The position numbers and the translations under genes are program-made. Positions 9,608 to 18,213 of a DNA stretch of 40,721 nucleotides are shown one piece after another (position 1 is the first letter of the stretch; every line of letters starts with the position of its first letter). The notes below the pieces were generated by a model. That model worked only from the letters and a program-made list of their open reading frames with translations. It did no database searches and was not told the DNA's origin. Source of the stretch: Methanosarcinales archaeon (GTDB lineage: Archaea > Halobacteriota > Methanosarcinia > Methanosarcinales > Methanosarcinaceae); contig JAIRKA010000040.1 of NCBI GenBank assembly GCA_031260345.1, forward strand, positions 1 to 40,721, written 5' to 3'.

Positions 9608-11041
9608 TCATGCATCGGATTTTGACATGTTTATTTCATGAAGCTTTTCTTCTTTTTTAAGCGATTTCAGCTGACGCAGAACAAACCAAACCGTCACCGC
9701 TGACGCAATCGTATCCGCAATCGGAAACGCCACCCAGACGCCCATCAGTCCCATATAATAAGGAATGACCGCCAAAACCGGAACGATTGAAAACTGCCGA
9801 ATCAGCGCCAAAATGAATGAGAGGCGTGCGAGGCCGAGGGCCTGCATGAAAGCGGAGCCGACAATCTGAAGTGCAATCATCGGAACGGCGAGATTGGAAA
9901 TCCAGTAGGCAATAACGGCCTCGTTAACCAGCGCGGCATCTGTAATGAACAGCGCCATCAGGTTGGCGGTGAAAATGTAAGTAAACGCGGCGAGGATGGT
10001 CATGATGGCAACCGACCAAATTGAAGCCGCTTTTAATATTTTTCGAACACGGCCGTAATTTTTCGCGCCGTAATTGTAGCCCACCAGCGGAATCATTCCC
10101 TGAACAACGCCCATTGCCGGAATGACGATGAACGCGAAAACACGGTTGATTAAGCCGTAAATCGCAACGGAAGAGTCATCTCCGTATAAGTTGACGTTGT
10201 AAATCACGATGATAAACATAATCACAAGGGACCCTTCGCGAAGGAATTCAGAAATTCCGATTTTTCCGATGCCCCAAAACGCAGGCTTATTAAATTTCAG
10301 CCAACTGAGGCGAAAACCCAGTTTGCTGATTCTGTAAAGGTAGAAGGTCAAAAAAGCGACGCTGAACATTTGACATATGACCGTTCCAATCGCTGCGCCC
10401 TGCATGCCCCAGCCGAATTCGAAGATGAAGAAATAATTCAAAATCACATTCAAAATGCTTGAAGCGGCATACATTCCCATCGAATAGTGTGAATTCCCTT
10501 CCGCCATAACGATGGCGTTGATTGTCATCGTTAAAATTTGAAAAACACATCCCAAAACAATCCAAAACATGTAATCATAAGCAAACGGCAGATTGGACTC
10601 CGTTGCGCCGAATATGATTAAAATCGGTTTTAAAAAGATAAGACCGATGACGGTACAGATGAGCCCGACAATCAGCGCCATGATAATCATGTTTCCGACA
10701 CCCTTTTTGACGCGCTCGGAGTCGGCCGCGCCAAATCCGCGGGAAATAAAAGACGAACCGCCGACAGCAACGCCTGCTCCGGCTGCGATCAGCAAGAATG
10801 ACACCGGGAATACGATCGCTAAAGCCGCAAGTCCCAAAACGCCGTCGTCTCCGAGACCGCGCCCGATGAAGACGGAGTCTACCAAGCCGTAAAGTGTCTG
10901 AATCGTCAGACCGATAACTGCCGGCGCCGCAAGCCAAGCCAAAGCTTTGTTTATGCTGCCGGTGCCCATCAAGACATGTTTGTCAACCATTTTATTATAT
11001 TCACTGTCCCCTGCCGGGGGAAAATCAAAAGAGTTTTTCAA
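9608..11041 (-). CDS. MATE-family efflux transporter
   Basis: 12-TM protein, PAVIGLTIQTLYGLVDSVFIGRGLG...GAGVAVGGSSFISRGFG. Start uncertain (TTG at 11041 or ATG at 10990). Confidence 0.9.
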   Translation of the reverse strand: MKNSFDFPPAGDSEYNKMVDKHVLMGTGSINKALAWLAAPAVIGLTIQTLYGLVDSVFIGRGLGDDGVLGLAALAIVFPVSFLLIAAGAGVAVGGSSFISRGFGAADSERVKKGVGNMIIMALIVGLICTVIGLIFLKPILIIFGATESNLPFAYDYMFWIVLGCVFQILTMTINAIVMAEGNSHYSMGMYAASSILNVILNYFFIFEFGWGMQGAAIGTVICQMFSVAFLTFYLYRISKLGFRLSWLKFNKPAFWGIGKIGISEFLREGSLVIMFIIVIYNVNLYGDDSSVAIYGLINRVFAFIVIPAMGVVQGMIPLVGYNYGAKNYGRVRKILKAASIWSVAIMTILAAFTYIFTANLMALFITDAALVNEAVIAYWISNLAVPMIALQIVGSAFMQALGLARLSFILALIRQFSIVPVLAVIPYYMGLMGVWVAFPIADTIASAVTVWFVLRQLKSLKKEEKLHEINMSKSDA

Positions 11042-11205
11042 AAGAATCTTCCGCCGGGCCGTACGAATTTGAATTTTTTGCCTGATTTGCTTTTTCAGCT
11101 GCCCGGCGGCATTTGTTGTTTTTTTTGAAAACGAGTTTGTCGTTTTGCTTAAGGTATTACTTTGTCAGTTTGTTTTTTTATAAAAATTTATCGTTTTTTT
11201 GGCCA

Positions 11206-11529
11206 TTAAATTACCATTTTTACAACCAATTGCCGCGACAGTGTCACCACAATCTCGTAATCGGTAATTTCGTCAAGACGTTCGCTGCCTACTTGTGCAA
11301 GCCATAACTTAAACGGCTCTGCTTTTTTTGACGGAGTGGACTAGACAAGGCGAAAAAGCTGCTCGGCACCCATTGCATCGGTCATACGCATTTTTCCGTC
11401 ATGGGCTTTCATTTTCAACTGTCCGATTTTATCGGACAGTTCATTTCCTTCGGCTTTAAACTTTAATTTCAAATCACTCCAATACTTGCGTAGATGGTAG
11501 GTTTCGGCTAATTCTTTTAGCTCTCGCAT
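11206..11529 (-). pseudogene. Bro-N / phage-antirepressor-like fragment interrupted by in-frame TAG (11343-11341), or an amber-readthrough protein
   Basis: KYWSDLKLKFKAEGNELSDKIGQLKMKAHDGKMRMTDAMGAEQLFRLV-[TAG]-STPSKKAEPFKLWLAQVGSERLDEITDYEIVVTLSRQLVVKMVI-TAA. Recognisable Bro-N consensus (LKM.A.DGKMR.TD...LFRLIQS.PSPKAEPFK.WLA.VG.ER..EI) continues in frame across the TAG. Confidence 0.72.
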
Positions 11530-11721
11530 AAACGACCCCTTTAAATTTCAAATCTCTTGATAACACGCTACAGAAATGAAAGCAATAATGATGTAAAAGT
11601 GATAGGAAAGTGAAGCGAAAGTGAAACGAAATTAATAAAAATGAAAAATAAAATGAATTCGGAAAAATAACTTTTCCGTTTTCACTCTCAAATTTATTGA
11701 TTCAACCCAATTATTCAAATG

Positions 11722-13344
11722 TTAATGCAAAAAGTGGCGCATCCCCGTAAAGACAAGCGAAACGCCGAGTCTGTCCGCGGTCGCAATGACTTCCGCGTCA
11801 CGAATGGAACCGCCCGGTGACAAAATATATCGGAGGCCGAACTCATTTGCGCAAACGACGCTGTCATCGAACGGGAAGAACGCGTCAGACGCCATGACAC
11901 ATTCGGAAAACACTTGACCGACATATTCTTCGTACGTCATCGCTTTTTGGAGCTCTTTGTTTCTGTTATACATTTCAAGTAAGTTGCTCCTTGCTTTCGG
12001 CGCCGCCAATTTGCCGATGGAATCGACGCGGTTGGGCTGGCCCGCGCCCATGCCGAGCAGCATGTAGCAGCCCGGTTCATACTCGTAGGCGATGGAAATC
12101 GCGTTGGATTTGATGCACTTGCAGGCACTCATCGCGAATTCGGAAAGTCCTTTCTTTGAATCAGGGAACGGTTCTTTTGTCACAACATCCCATTTTTCAA
12201 AAAGACCGACATCGCGTGTCTGCTCCAAAAGTCCGCCCGTGACATGCTTATAAACATATTCACTGTCAAAAGGCTTGTCAAATCCTTCCAGTTCAATCAG
12301 TCTGAGCGTTTCGCTCTTAAGCTTCAGGATCTCAAGCGCTTCGGGCTCAAAGCCGGGCGCAGCGATAATTTCAATGAATTTTTTGTCCAAAATCTTGGCA
12401 GTTTCAGCATCAAAAACGCGATTGACACAGACGATGCTTCCGAATGCGGAAATCGGATCGCTGTCCCAAGCGGCCAAGAATGCGCTTTTCAGCGTTTTTC
12501 CGGTTGCAAGACCGCATGGGTTGTTGTGTTTAACGATGGCGGCGGCCGGACTTTTACAATTCAGATTTTTCAGCGTCAAAAGAGCGTTGTCAATATCAAT
12601 GTAATTGTTGTACGAAAGCTCCTTTCCGTGAAGCTGCCTGGCGTTTGAAATGTTTGGGCCGCGGGTGTTTAAATCTTTGTAAAGCGTTGCTTCCTGATGC
12701 CAATTTTCTCCGTAGCGCAGTTTTTCGCCGCCGACAAAAGAGAAGCGCTTAACTTTTTCATCCAGCAGCATTTTGCTGAGAAAAGTATCAACGGCGCTGT
12801 CATAATCAGCCGTGTGACGGAAAGCCTTAACGGCGAGCATTTTCTTAACATCGTTAGAAACTTCGCCCGTTTGATTCAATTCATCGGCAACGGCAGCGTA
12901 ATCAGCCGGATCGCAGATGACGGCAACCGACGCGAAGTTTTTGGCAGCCGCTCGAAGAAGTGTCGGGCCGCCGATGTCAATGTTTTCAATTGCGTTTTCC
13001 AGTGTAACATCCGGTTTTGCAACGGTTTCTCTAAACGGATACAGATTGACGGCAACAATGTCAATTGCGGAAATGCCGTTTTCTTCGGCCTGCTTCACAT
13101 GATTCGGATTATCACGCAGGTACAGTAAACCGCCGTGAACCTTCGGATGAAGCGTTTTAACGCGCCCGTCCATCATTTCGGGGAAATCCGTTATATCGGA
13201 TACGTCTTTGACTTCGATTCCTTCCTTTTTCAGGAGAGCAGAGGTGCCGCCTGTTGAAATAATTTCAAAGCCGTTTTTAATAAGCGTTTTTGCAAATTCG
13301 GAAACGCCTGTTTTGTCCGAAACACTGATCAGTGCTCTTTTGAT
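11722..13344 (-). CDS. purH: Bifunctional AICAR formyltransferase / IMP cyclohydrolase
   Basis: IKRALISVSDKTGVSEFAKTL, STGGTSALLKKEGI, GVGAGQPNRVDS-like GMGAGQPNRVDS, SDAFFPFDDSV. TTG start at 13344 chosen because AAGGTGA lies just upstream. Confidence 0.94.
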   Translation of the reverse strand: MKRALISVSDKTGVSEFAKTLIKNGFEIISTGGTSALLKKEGIEVKDVSDITDFPEMMDGRVKTLHPKVHGGLLYLRDNPNHVKQAEENGISAIDIVAVNLYPFRETVAKPDVTLENAIENIDIGGPTLLRAAAKNFASVAVICDPADYAAVADELNQTGEVSNDVKKMLAVKAFRHTADYDSAVDTFLSKMLLDEKVKRFSFVGGEKLRYGENWHQEATLYKDLNTRGPNISNARQLHGKELSYNNYIDIDNALLTLKNLNCKSPAAAIVKHNNPCGLATGKTLKSAFLAAWDSDPISAFGSIVCVNRVFDAETAKILDKKFIEIIAAPGFEPEALEILKLKSETLRLIELEGFDKPFDSEYVYKHVTGGLLEQTRDVGLFEKWDVVTKEPFPDSKKGLSEFAMSACKCIKSNAISIAYEYEPGCYMLLGMGAGQPNRVDSIGKLAAPKARSNLLEMYNRNKELQKAMTYEEYVGQVFSECVMASDAFFPFDDSVVCANEFGLRYILSPGGSIRDAEVIATADRLGVSLVFTGMRHFLH

Positions 13345-13704
13345 CAAAAAAATCACCTTAAACTTCAAAAAATTGAAATGTTTGTTTTATGGATTGTTGT
13401 TTTGTTTATTAATCGCAATGATTAATTGTAATGTTAATTGTAATATTGTAAATTTCAAAATTTATTTTGGATTCAACCCCATTAAAGAGCTGTTTGGGAA
13501 ATAAAAACCTTTTGAACAAAAAGATTTGATTGACTGAAATAGGGACAAAAAAACTTATCAATCATGCATGACTCTGACTCAGTAAGATTTATTCTAAGTG
13601 CTGCGTTATGATTGTTTTTCAATTCATTTGAGTTCATTTCAATTGAGTTCATTATTTATTCACGCGGTGAAATTTATCAGTTTTTAACGGTAAGGTCTGT
13701 CAAA

Positions 13705-15240
13705 ATGAATCACACAGATAAGCGGTATGAACAGGGAAAAGCCCTCCTCTCCGAAGGCAGAAACGACGAGGCGATCACGGTTTTTGAGGCGCTGACTCAG
13801 GATATGCCGAAGTTCAAAAAGGCTTGGGAGAAGTTATCTTACGCTTATGTCAATTCCGGCCGCTTGAAAGACGCTGCCCGCTGCTATGAAGAAATTCTTA
13901 TCCGCTATCCGAAAGATACTTTTGCTTTGTACCAAAAATCCGTTCTTGAAGAAAAAACGGGACAGCTTGATTCGGCGCTGGAATCCATTGAAAAAGCGCT
14001 TAAATACGGGCCTGAAAACGCCGAATATTTGTATACCAAAGGTTTTATTCTTTATCGGAAAAAGAGATTGAACGAAGCCATCAGCTGGTTTGACACAGCG
14101 CTTGATCTCGATCCGTTTTTCTTTGCCGCGGCGGATTACAAATGTCTGTGCCTGATGACGCTCGGCATTTATGACGAATTGATTTTGTCCTGCCGGGAAT
14201 ATATTGACCGCTTTGAGGATTTTACTGAACATGCGCCTGCCGAAGCGGAGTATAACGAACGCGGCGGCGAGCTTTTCGGCAAAGATTCCGAAATGATTAA
14301 AAAAGAAGACATTTGGCACCTTTACAGCTATTTGTCTTTTTCATACATGAAGCTCGGCGCTTTCCGTCAGGCGGAAGAAATTCTGAAGAAAGAGCTTGAT
14401 TTCGATTACGAGAAATCGCGCGTTTATTATTATCTCGGTCTCGTTCAAAATGCGCTCGGCAAATATGAGCAAGCCGTTTCCTCTTATCTATTGTCGCTTG
14501 AAAATGAGCCGGATTTTACGGCCGCCCGCATCAACTTGGGTTCCGTTTACGCGAAAAGGGCGGAAGCCGAGCTCAAAAAAGCCGGCAGGATTACCGTCGA
14601 AGTCAATGACTTATTCAAAAAATCGCTTTCAGCATTTGAGATTATTTTGGCGGCCGAACCTGAAAATTTAAGCATTCTTTATCAGGTCGGCAAAATTTAT
14701 TTGGAACTCGGTGATCTTTCGGATGCGGAAAAAGCGTTCAACGACGTTCTTCGTTTGGACCCCGGCTTTGTTCCCGTTTATGAGTATTTGGCAAAAATGA
14801 AATTTAATGCAGGCGATTACGAAGCAGCGCTTTCCTTTTTATCCGATGCTCAAGTCAAGGACCCGTTCAATTATGAAATTATGAATCTGACAGGCGTTAT
14901 TTATTCCAAAAAAGGCGACAATGAATTCGCCCTCAAATGTCTGACGCGCGCTGAAATGCTGGATCCGGTCTGTCCGAAAGCGCATTACAACAAAGCGCTC
15001 ATTTTCATGAAAGAAGAACGCTTTTTGGAAGCGGTTGCAGCTCTCTCTCAAATTCAGGAAACGGATGCCGAAGAAAACGGCATCTCATACGCGAAAGTTT
15101 TGAGCTTTTACGGAACGGCGCTTCAAAATATCGGAAAGGTCGATGAAGCTCTTGCTGTTTTTGAACAGCTTTTGAAGATGACGCCTGACGATGAAAGTGT
15201 CAGCGAAATGATTTCTGTTTTGAAAAATGAACAGGATTGA
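13705..15240 (+). CDS. Tetratricopeptide-repeat protein
   Basis: Many TPR units (e.g. AAYLYTKGFILYRKKRLNEAISWFDTALDLDP). Start moved to ATG 13705 (MNHTDKRYEQGKALL) with TAAGGT upstream. Confidence 0.9.
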   Translation: MNHTDKRYEQGKALLSEGRNDEAITVFEALTQDMPKFKKAWEKLSYAYVNSGRLKDAARCYEEILIRYPKDTFALYQKSVLEEKTGQLDSALESIEKALKYGPENAEYLYTKGFILYRKKRLNEAISWFDTALDLDPFFFAAADYKCLCLMTLGIYDELILSCREYIDRFEDFTEHAPAEAEYNERGGELFGKDSEMIKKEDIWHLYSYLSFSYMKLGAFRQAEEILKKELDFDYEKSRVYYYLGLVQNALGKYEQAVSSYLLSLENEPDFTAARINLGSVYAKRAEAELKKAGRITVEVNDLFKKSLSAFEIILAAEPENLSILYQVGKIYLELGDLSDAEKAFNDVLRLDPGFVPVYEYLAKMKFNAGDYEAALSFLSDAQVKDPFNYEIMNLTGVIYSKKGDNEFALKCLTRAEMLDPVCPKAHYNKALIFMKEERFLEAVAALSQIQETDAEENGISYAKVLSFYGTALQNIGKVDEALAVFEQLLKMTPDDESVSEMISVLKNEQD

Positions 15241-15262
15241 AAAAGGGACAAATCCCCTTTTC
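15240..15262 (+). terminator. Hairpin AAAAGGG-acaaatc-CCCTTTT followed by a T-rich tract, at the TPR gene stop
   Basis: gattgaAAAAGGGacaaatcCCCTTTTcgattttt; almost identical hairpin after the GLUG gene. Confidence 0.6.
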
Positions 15263-15462
15263 GATTTTTACGTTTTTGAATTATATTGACTTTTTTCTTC
15301 GGATGTTTTATATATTCCATATCATTCTTGAGACGGCTTTTCTATCAACTCATCCCTATTGAATAGAAAAAAAGTTGTAAAAAATGACGAAAAAAAAATC
15401 TAATGAAGAAAAGAAAGTGAAAAGATTTGAAAAAAACGAAAAACTTTCTCAAATTTGAGAAA

Positions 15463-15729
15463 TCAAAATAAAAGCCTTTTTTCTTCTTCAGTCAGCTCTT
15501 CTTTCAATTTTAAAAAGATTTCTTGGTATCTCTTTTTTCTTTCTTCGGGATCTATATATTTTCGCTCTGTTCCGTCAAAATTCAATCCCTTTTTCACTCT
15601 TTCCATTTGCCGTTTGTAAGTTTCATCCATTTCTTTTAAATACTTTTCAGATTCTTCAATTTCTTCCGGTGTTGTTTTGGGATTATAGCCAACATAAGTA
15701 AACATTTCTTCAAAAGTCTCGCTATGCAC
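15463..15729 (-). CDS. Small charged protein, translationally coupled to the upstream ADP-ribosyltransferase gene
   Basis: GTG start at 15729 overlaps the ART stop by 8 nt; strong SD GGAGGT 7 nt upstream; MHSETFEEMFTYVGYNPKTTPEEIEESEKYLKEMDETYKRQMERVKKG.... Confidence 0.7.
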   Translation of the reverse strand: MHSETFEEMFTYVGYNPKTTPEEIEESEKYLKEMDETYKRQMERVKKGLNFDGTERKYIDPEERKKRYQEIFLKLKEELTEEEKRLLF

Positions 15730-16456
15730 TTATTCTACCTCCGGATATCTTTTTTATTTTTACACTGTAAGTGGTTACTTCTTTATATGTCATTCTATTT
15801 AATGTTGATGAAACCAATAACAGTTCTTCGCTGATCTTTTCTATTATATATGTTGTGTTTCTCGGCAAAAGAATTTCTTCTTCAGCGTTATCAAAATACA
15901 AAGCTTGAGTTCCATTTTTAAGATTCAATTTAAACAAAATCGGATTTTCCGAATTTGTATATCGAAGAGCGCATTCCGGCAATAAACTATAACTGCCGAA
16001 CGCTTTTTCAGTATACTCTTCCTCTTCATGCGGATGTGACAGCCAATCGATATTTTTGACTCCTCTGAATATTGTATATTCTTCATTCGTTACGCTTTTT
16101 TGAATCGCATTGTTAATGTTTTCAATATTAAATTCAATGAGTTCTCTTTCTTCTTTGAGGATGCTGTTTTTAAAATCAGGATTTCGACAATATGTATTAA
16201 TTGTATAGCACCACGATTTCTTTTCCCAATCTTTTGGGATTTCAAAACTCCACTCTTTTCTTTGTTCGTTCCAATCCCAAACATCTTGATAATTGCCGAT
16301 TGATGTTTTCTCTCTCGGAAGCAAATCTTCTCTTTCAAAAAAAGGGGTGAAATAATTTTCTTTGCGGCCGTATTCGGCACGCTCTTCAGCAATAATATTT
16401 CCAACTAAATCTTGGAAATTTTGTTTTTCCCAAATTTCGGCTTGAATATTTTTCAT
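15722..16456 (-). CDS. Predicted ADP-ribosyltransferase (R-S-E class, ADPrib_exo_Tox-like)
   Basis: YTIFRGV (R motif), AFGSYS (S-x-S), AEEEILLPRNTTYIIEKI (E-x-E with the typical LLPRxT strand); no signal peptide. Ends in TAG with TGA three codons later. Confidence 0.7.
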   Translation of the reverse strand: MKNIQAEIWEKQNFQDLVGNIIAEERAEYGRKENYFTPFFEREDLLPREKTSIGNYQDVWDWNEQRKEWSFEIPKDWEKKSWCYTINTYCRNPDFKNSILKEERELIEFNIENINNAIQKSVTNEEYTIFRGVKNIDWLSHPHEEEEYTEKAFGSYSLLPECALRYTNSENPILFKLNLKNGTQALYFDNAEEEILLPRNTTYIIEKISEELLLVSSTLNRMTYKEVTTYSVKIKKISGGRISA

Positions 16457-16525
16457 GCCGCCTGATTAATTAAAAAAGAAATAAATGAATCGTTTTTTTC
16501 AAAATGCAAAAGTTTAAATAAGGAT

Positions 16526-17824
16526 TCAGCAGCCTTTCTGCCTTCCTTTTTCAAGTTCGCGCTCAACGATTTTCATCGCGCACAAATCACCGCACATGGA
16601 ACAGGCTCCCGATTCGGTGCTGCGCGCTTCGCGGACGGCACGGGCGTGTTCGGGGTCAATCGCCAAACTGTATTGCTTCTCCCAATCCAGATTTTTGCGC
16701 GCCAAACCCATTGCGTTATCGCGCTCTCTTGCTCTTTCTTTGACGCCCTCTTTCACCAAATCCGTTGCGTGCGCAGCAATTTGTGTGACGAGCATTCCGG
16801 TTTTGACGTCTTCTGCTGTCGGCAGCGCCAAGTGTTCGGCCGGGCTGACCATGCACAAAAAATCCGTTCCGGCGGCGCCTGCAATTGACCCGCCGATGGC
16901 CGATGTAATATGGTCAAATCCGGGCGCAATATCTGTGACAAGCGGTCCGAGCAGATAGAGCGGCGCATTGTGGCATGTTTCTTTCATGAATTTAACGCTC
17001 AACTCGATTTTGTCCAGCGGAACATGTCCGGGACCTTCAACAAATGACTGAACATAGGCTTCGCGTGAGCGCTTGACGAGTTCGCCGAGAACAAGAATTT
17101 CTTCAAACATCGGCGCGTCTGCCGCATCGTGAATACATCCAGGGCGCATGCCGTCGCCGAGACTGAGCGTGACGTCATGTTCCTGAGCGATTTCAAGCAG
17201 ATAATCAAACTCCGCGTAAAACGGATTTTCGGCATCATTGTGCATCATCCAGGCAACCGTAAAAGAACCGCCGCGGCTGACGACATCCGTAATTCTTCCG
17301 GCTTTCATCAGTTTATCAACCGTATTTTTATTGATTCCGGCATGCACCGTCACGAAATCAACGCCTTGTTCCGCATGGCGGCGGACGGCGTTAAACATGT
17401 CGTCAGCCGTCATGTCAACAACCATCGGCGCGGTTGCGGCAGCGTCGTAAAGCGGCACCGTTCCGATCGGAACATTCACTTCTGATAAAATTCTTTTTCG
17501 AATCGCGTCCAAATCCCCGCCCGTTGACAAATCCATGATTGCGTCCGCACCGTATTTGACGGCAACTTTCGCTTTATTGACTTCCTCTTCTATGTTTTTA
17601 TAATCACGGGAAGTGCCGATGTTGGCGTTGATTTTTGTTCTCATATATTTGCCGATTCCTGTCGGAAGCGTGTCACGATTGGCGTTTTTTGAAATCGTTA
17701 CGAGTCCTTTGGCAACGAGCGCGCGCAATTTTTCGGGGTCAATACTTTCGACTTTTGCAACGGCTTGAATCGTTTCGCCGACTGTGCCGTTTTGACATTC
17801 TTTCATGAGCGTTATCTGAGTCAT
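16526..17824 (-). CDS. thiC: Phosphomethylpyrimidine synthase
   Basis: [83 protein letters not shown]. Confidence 0.97.
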   Translation of the reverse strand: MTQITLMKECQNGTVGETIQAVAKVESIDPEKLRALVAKGLVTISKNANRDTLPTGIGKYMRTKINANIGTSRDYKNIEEEVNKAKVAVKYGADAIMDLSTGGDLDAIRKRILSEVNVPIGTVPLYDAAATAPMVVDMTADDMFNAVRRHAEQGVDFVTVHAGINKNTVDKLMKAGRITDVVSRGGSFTVAWMMHNDAENPFYAEFDYLLEIAQEHDVTLSLGDGMRPGCIHDAADAPMFEEILVLGELVKRSREAYVQSFVEGPGHVPLDKIELSVKFMKETCHNAPLYLLGPLVTDIAPGFDHITSAIGGSIAGAAGTDFLCMVSPAEHLALPTAEDVKTGMLVTQIAAHATDLVKEGVKERARERDNAMGLARKNLDWEKQYSLAIDPEHARAVREARSTESGACSMCGDLCAMKIVERELEKGRQKGC

Positions 17825-17938
17825 AGGGGTTTCCTTACAACATCGGCTATATAAATAGTATTTGAAAAAACTATCACCGTTCTGCTATATTTGTCATTAA
17901 AAAAAGTTTGTTCAAATTGTGTTTGCAGGGGAGTACGG

Positions 17939-18036
17939 TCTGCGCCTTCAATTGGAGGGCTGTTTGAGTTTGCAGTGGGAAAGAGATGTTTGCTGAAAAA
18001 TCGCTGTGCGATTTTGCCGCCGCGTGCGAGCTGCTC
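17939..18036 (-). repeat. Copy of the intergenic modular repeat (copy D)
   Basis: tgtttgagtttgcagtgggaaagagatgtttgctgAAAAATCGCTGTGCGATTTTgccgccgcgtgcgagctgct aligns with 28046-28125. Confidence 0.65.
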
Positions 18037-18165
18037 CGCTTTAAATTAAATCATATTGGAATAGGGCTCGAATCTAACAATTATTTATTAGAGCATTGTC
18101 CGAGCGTTTGGATTTTAATAATTTATGAAAAACGGACGTTTGACTTGAAGTTATACAAAAAATAA

Positions 18166-18195
18166 GATTGAAAAGGGATTTGTCCCCTTTTCAAT
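18166..18195 (-). terminator. Hairpin terminator of the GLUG-repeat gene
   Basis: + strand GAAAAGGGatttgtcCCCTTTTC; reverse strand shows the hairpin then a T tract; near copy of the 15240 hairpin. Confidence 0.6.
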
Positions 18196-18213
18196 TCAAT
18201 TCGTTTTTTCAAT

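Noticed and set aside
17825-18165. Possible TPP riboswitch upstream of thiC
   Set aside because: No CUGAGA/ACCUGAU-type conserved motifs seen; only a TATA-like TTTATATA and repeat copy D.
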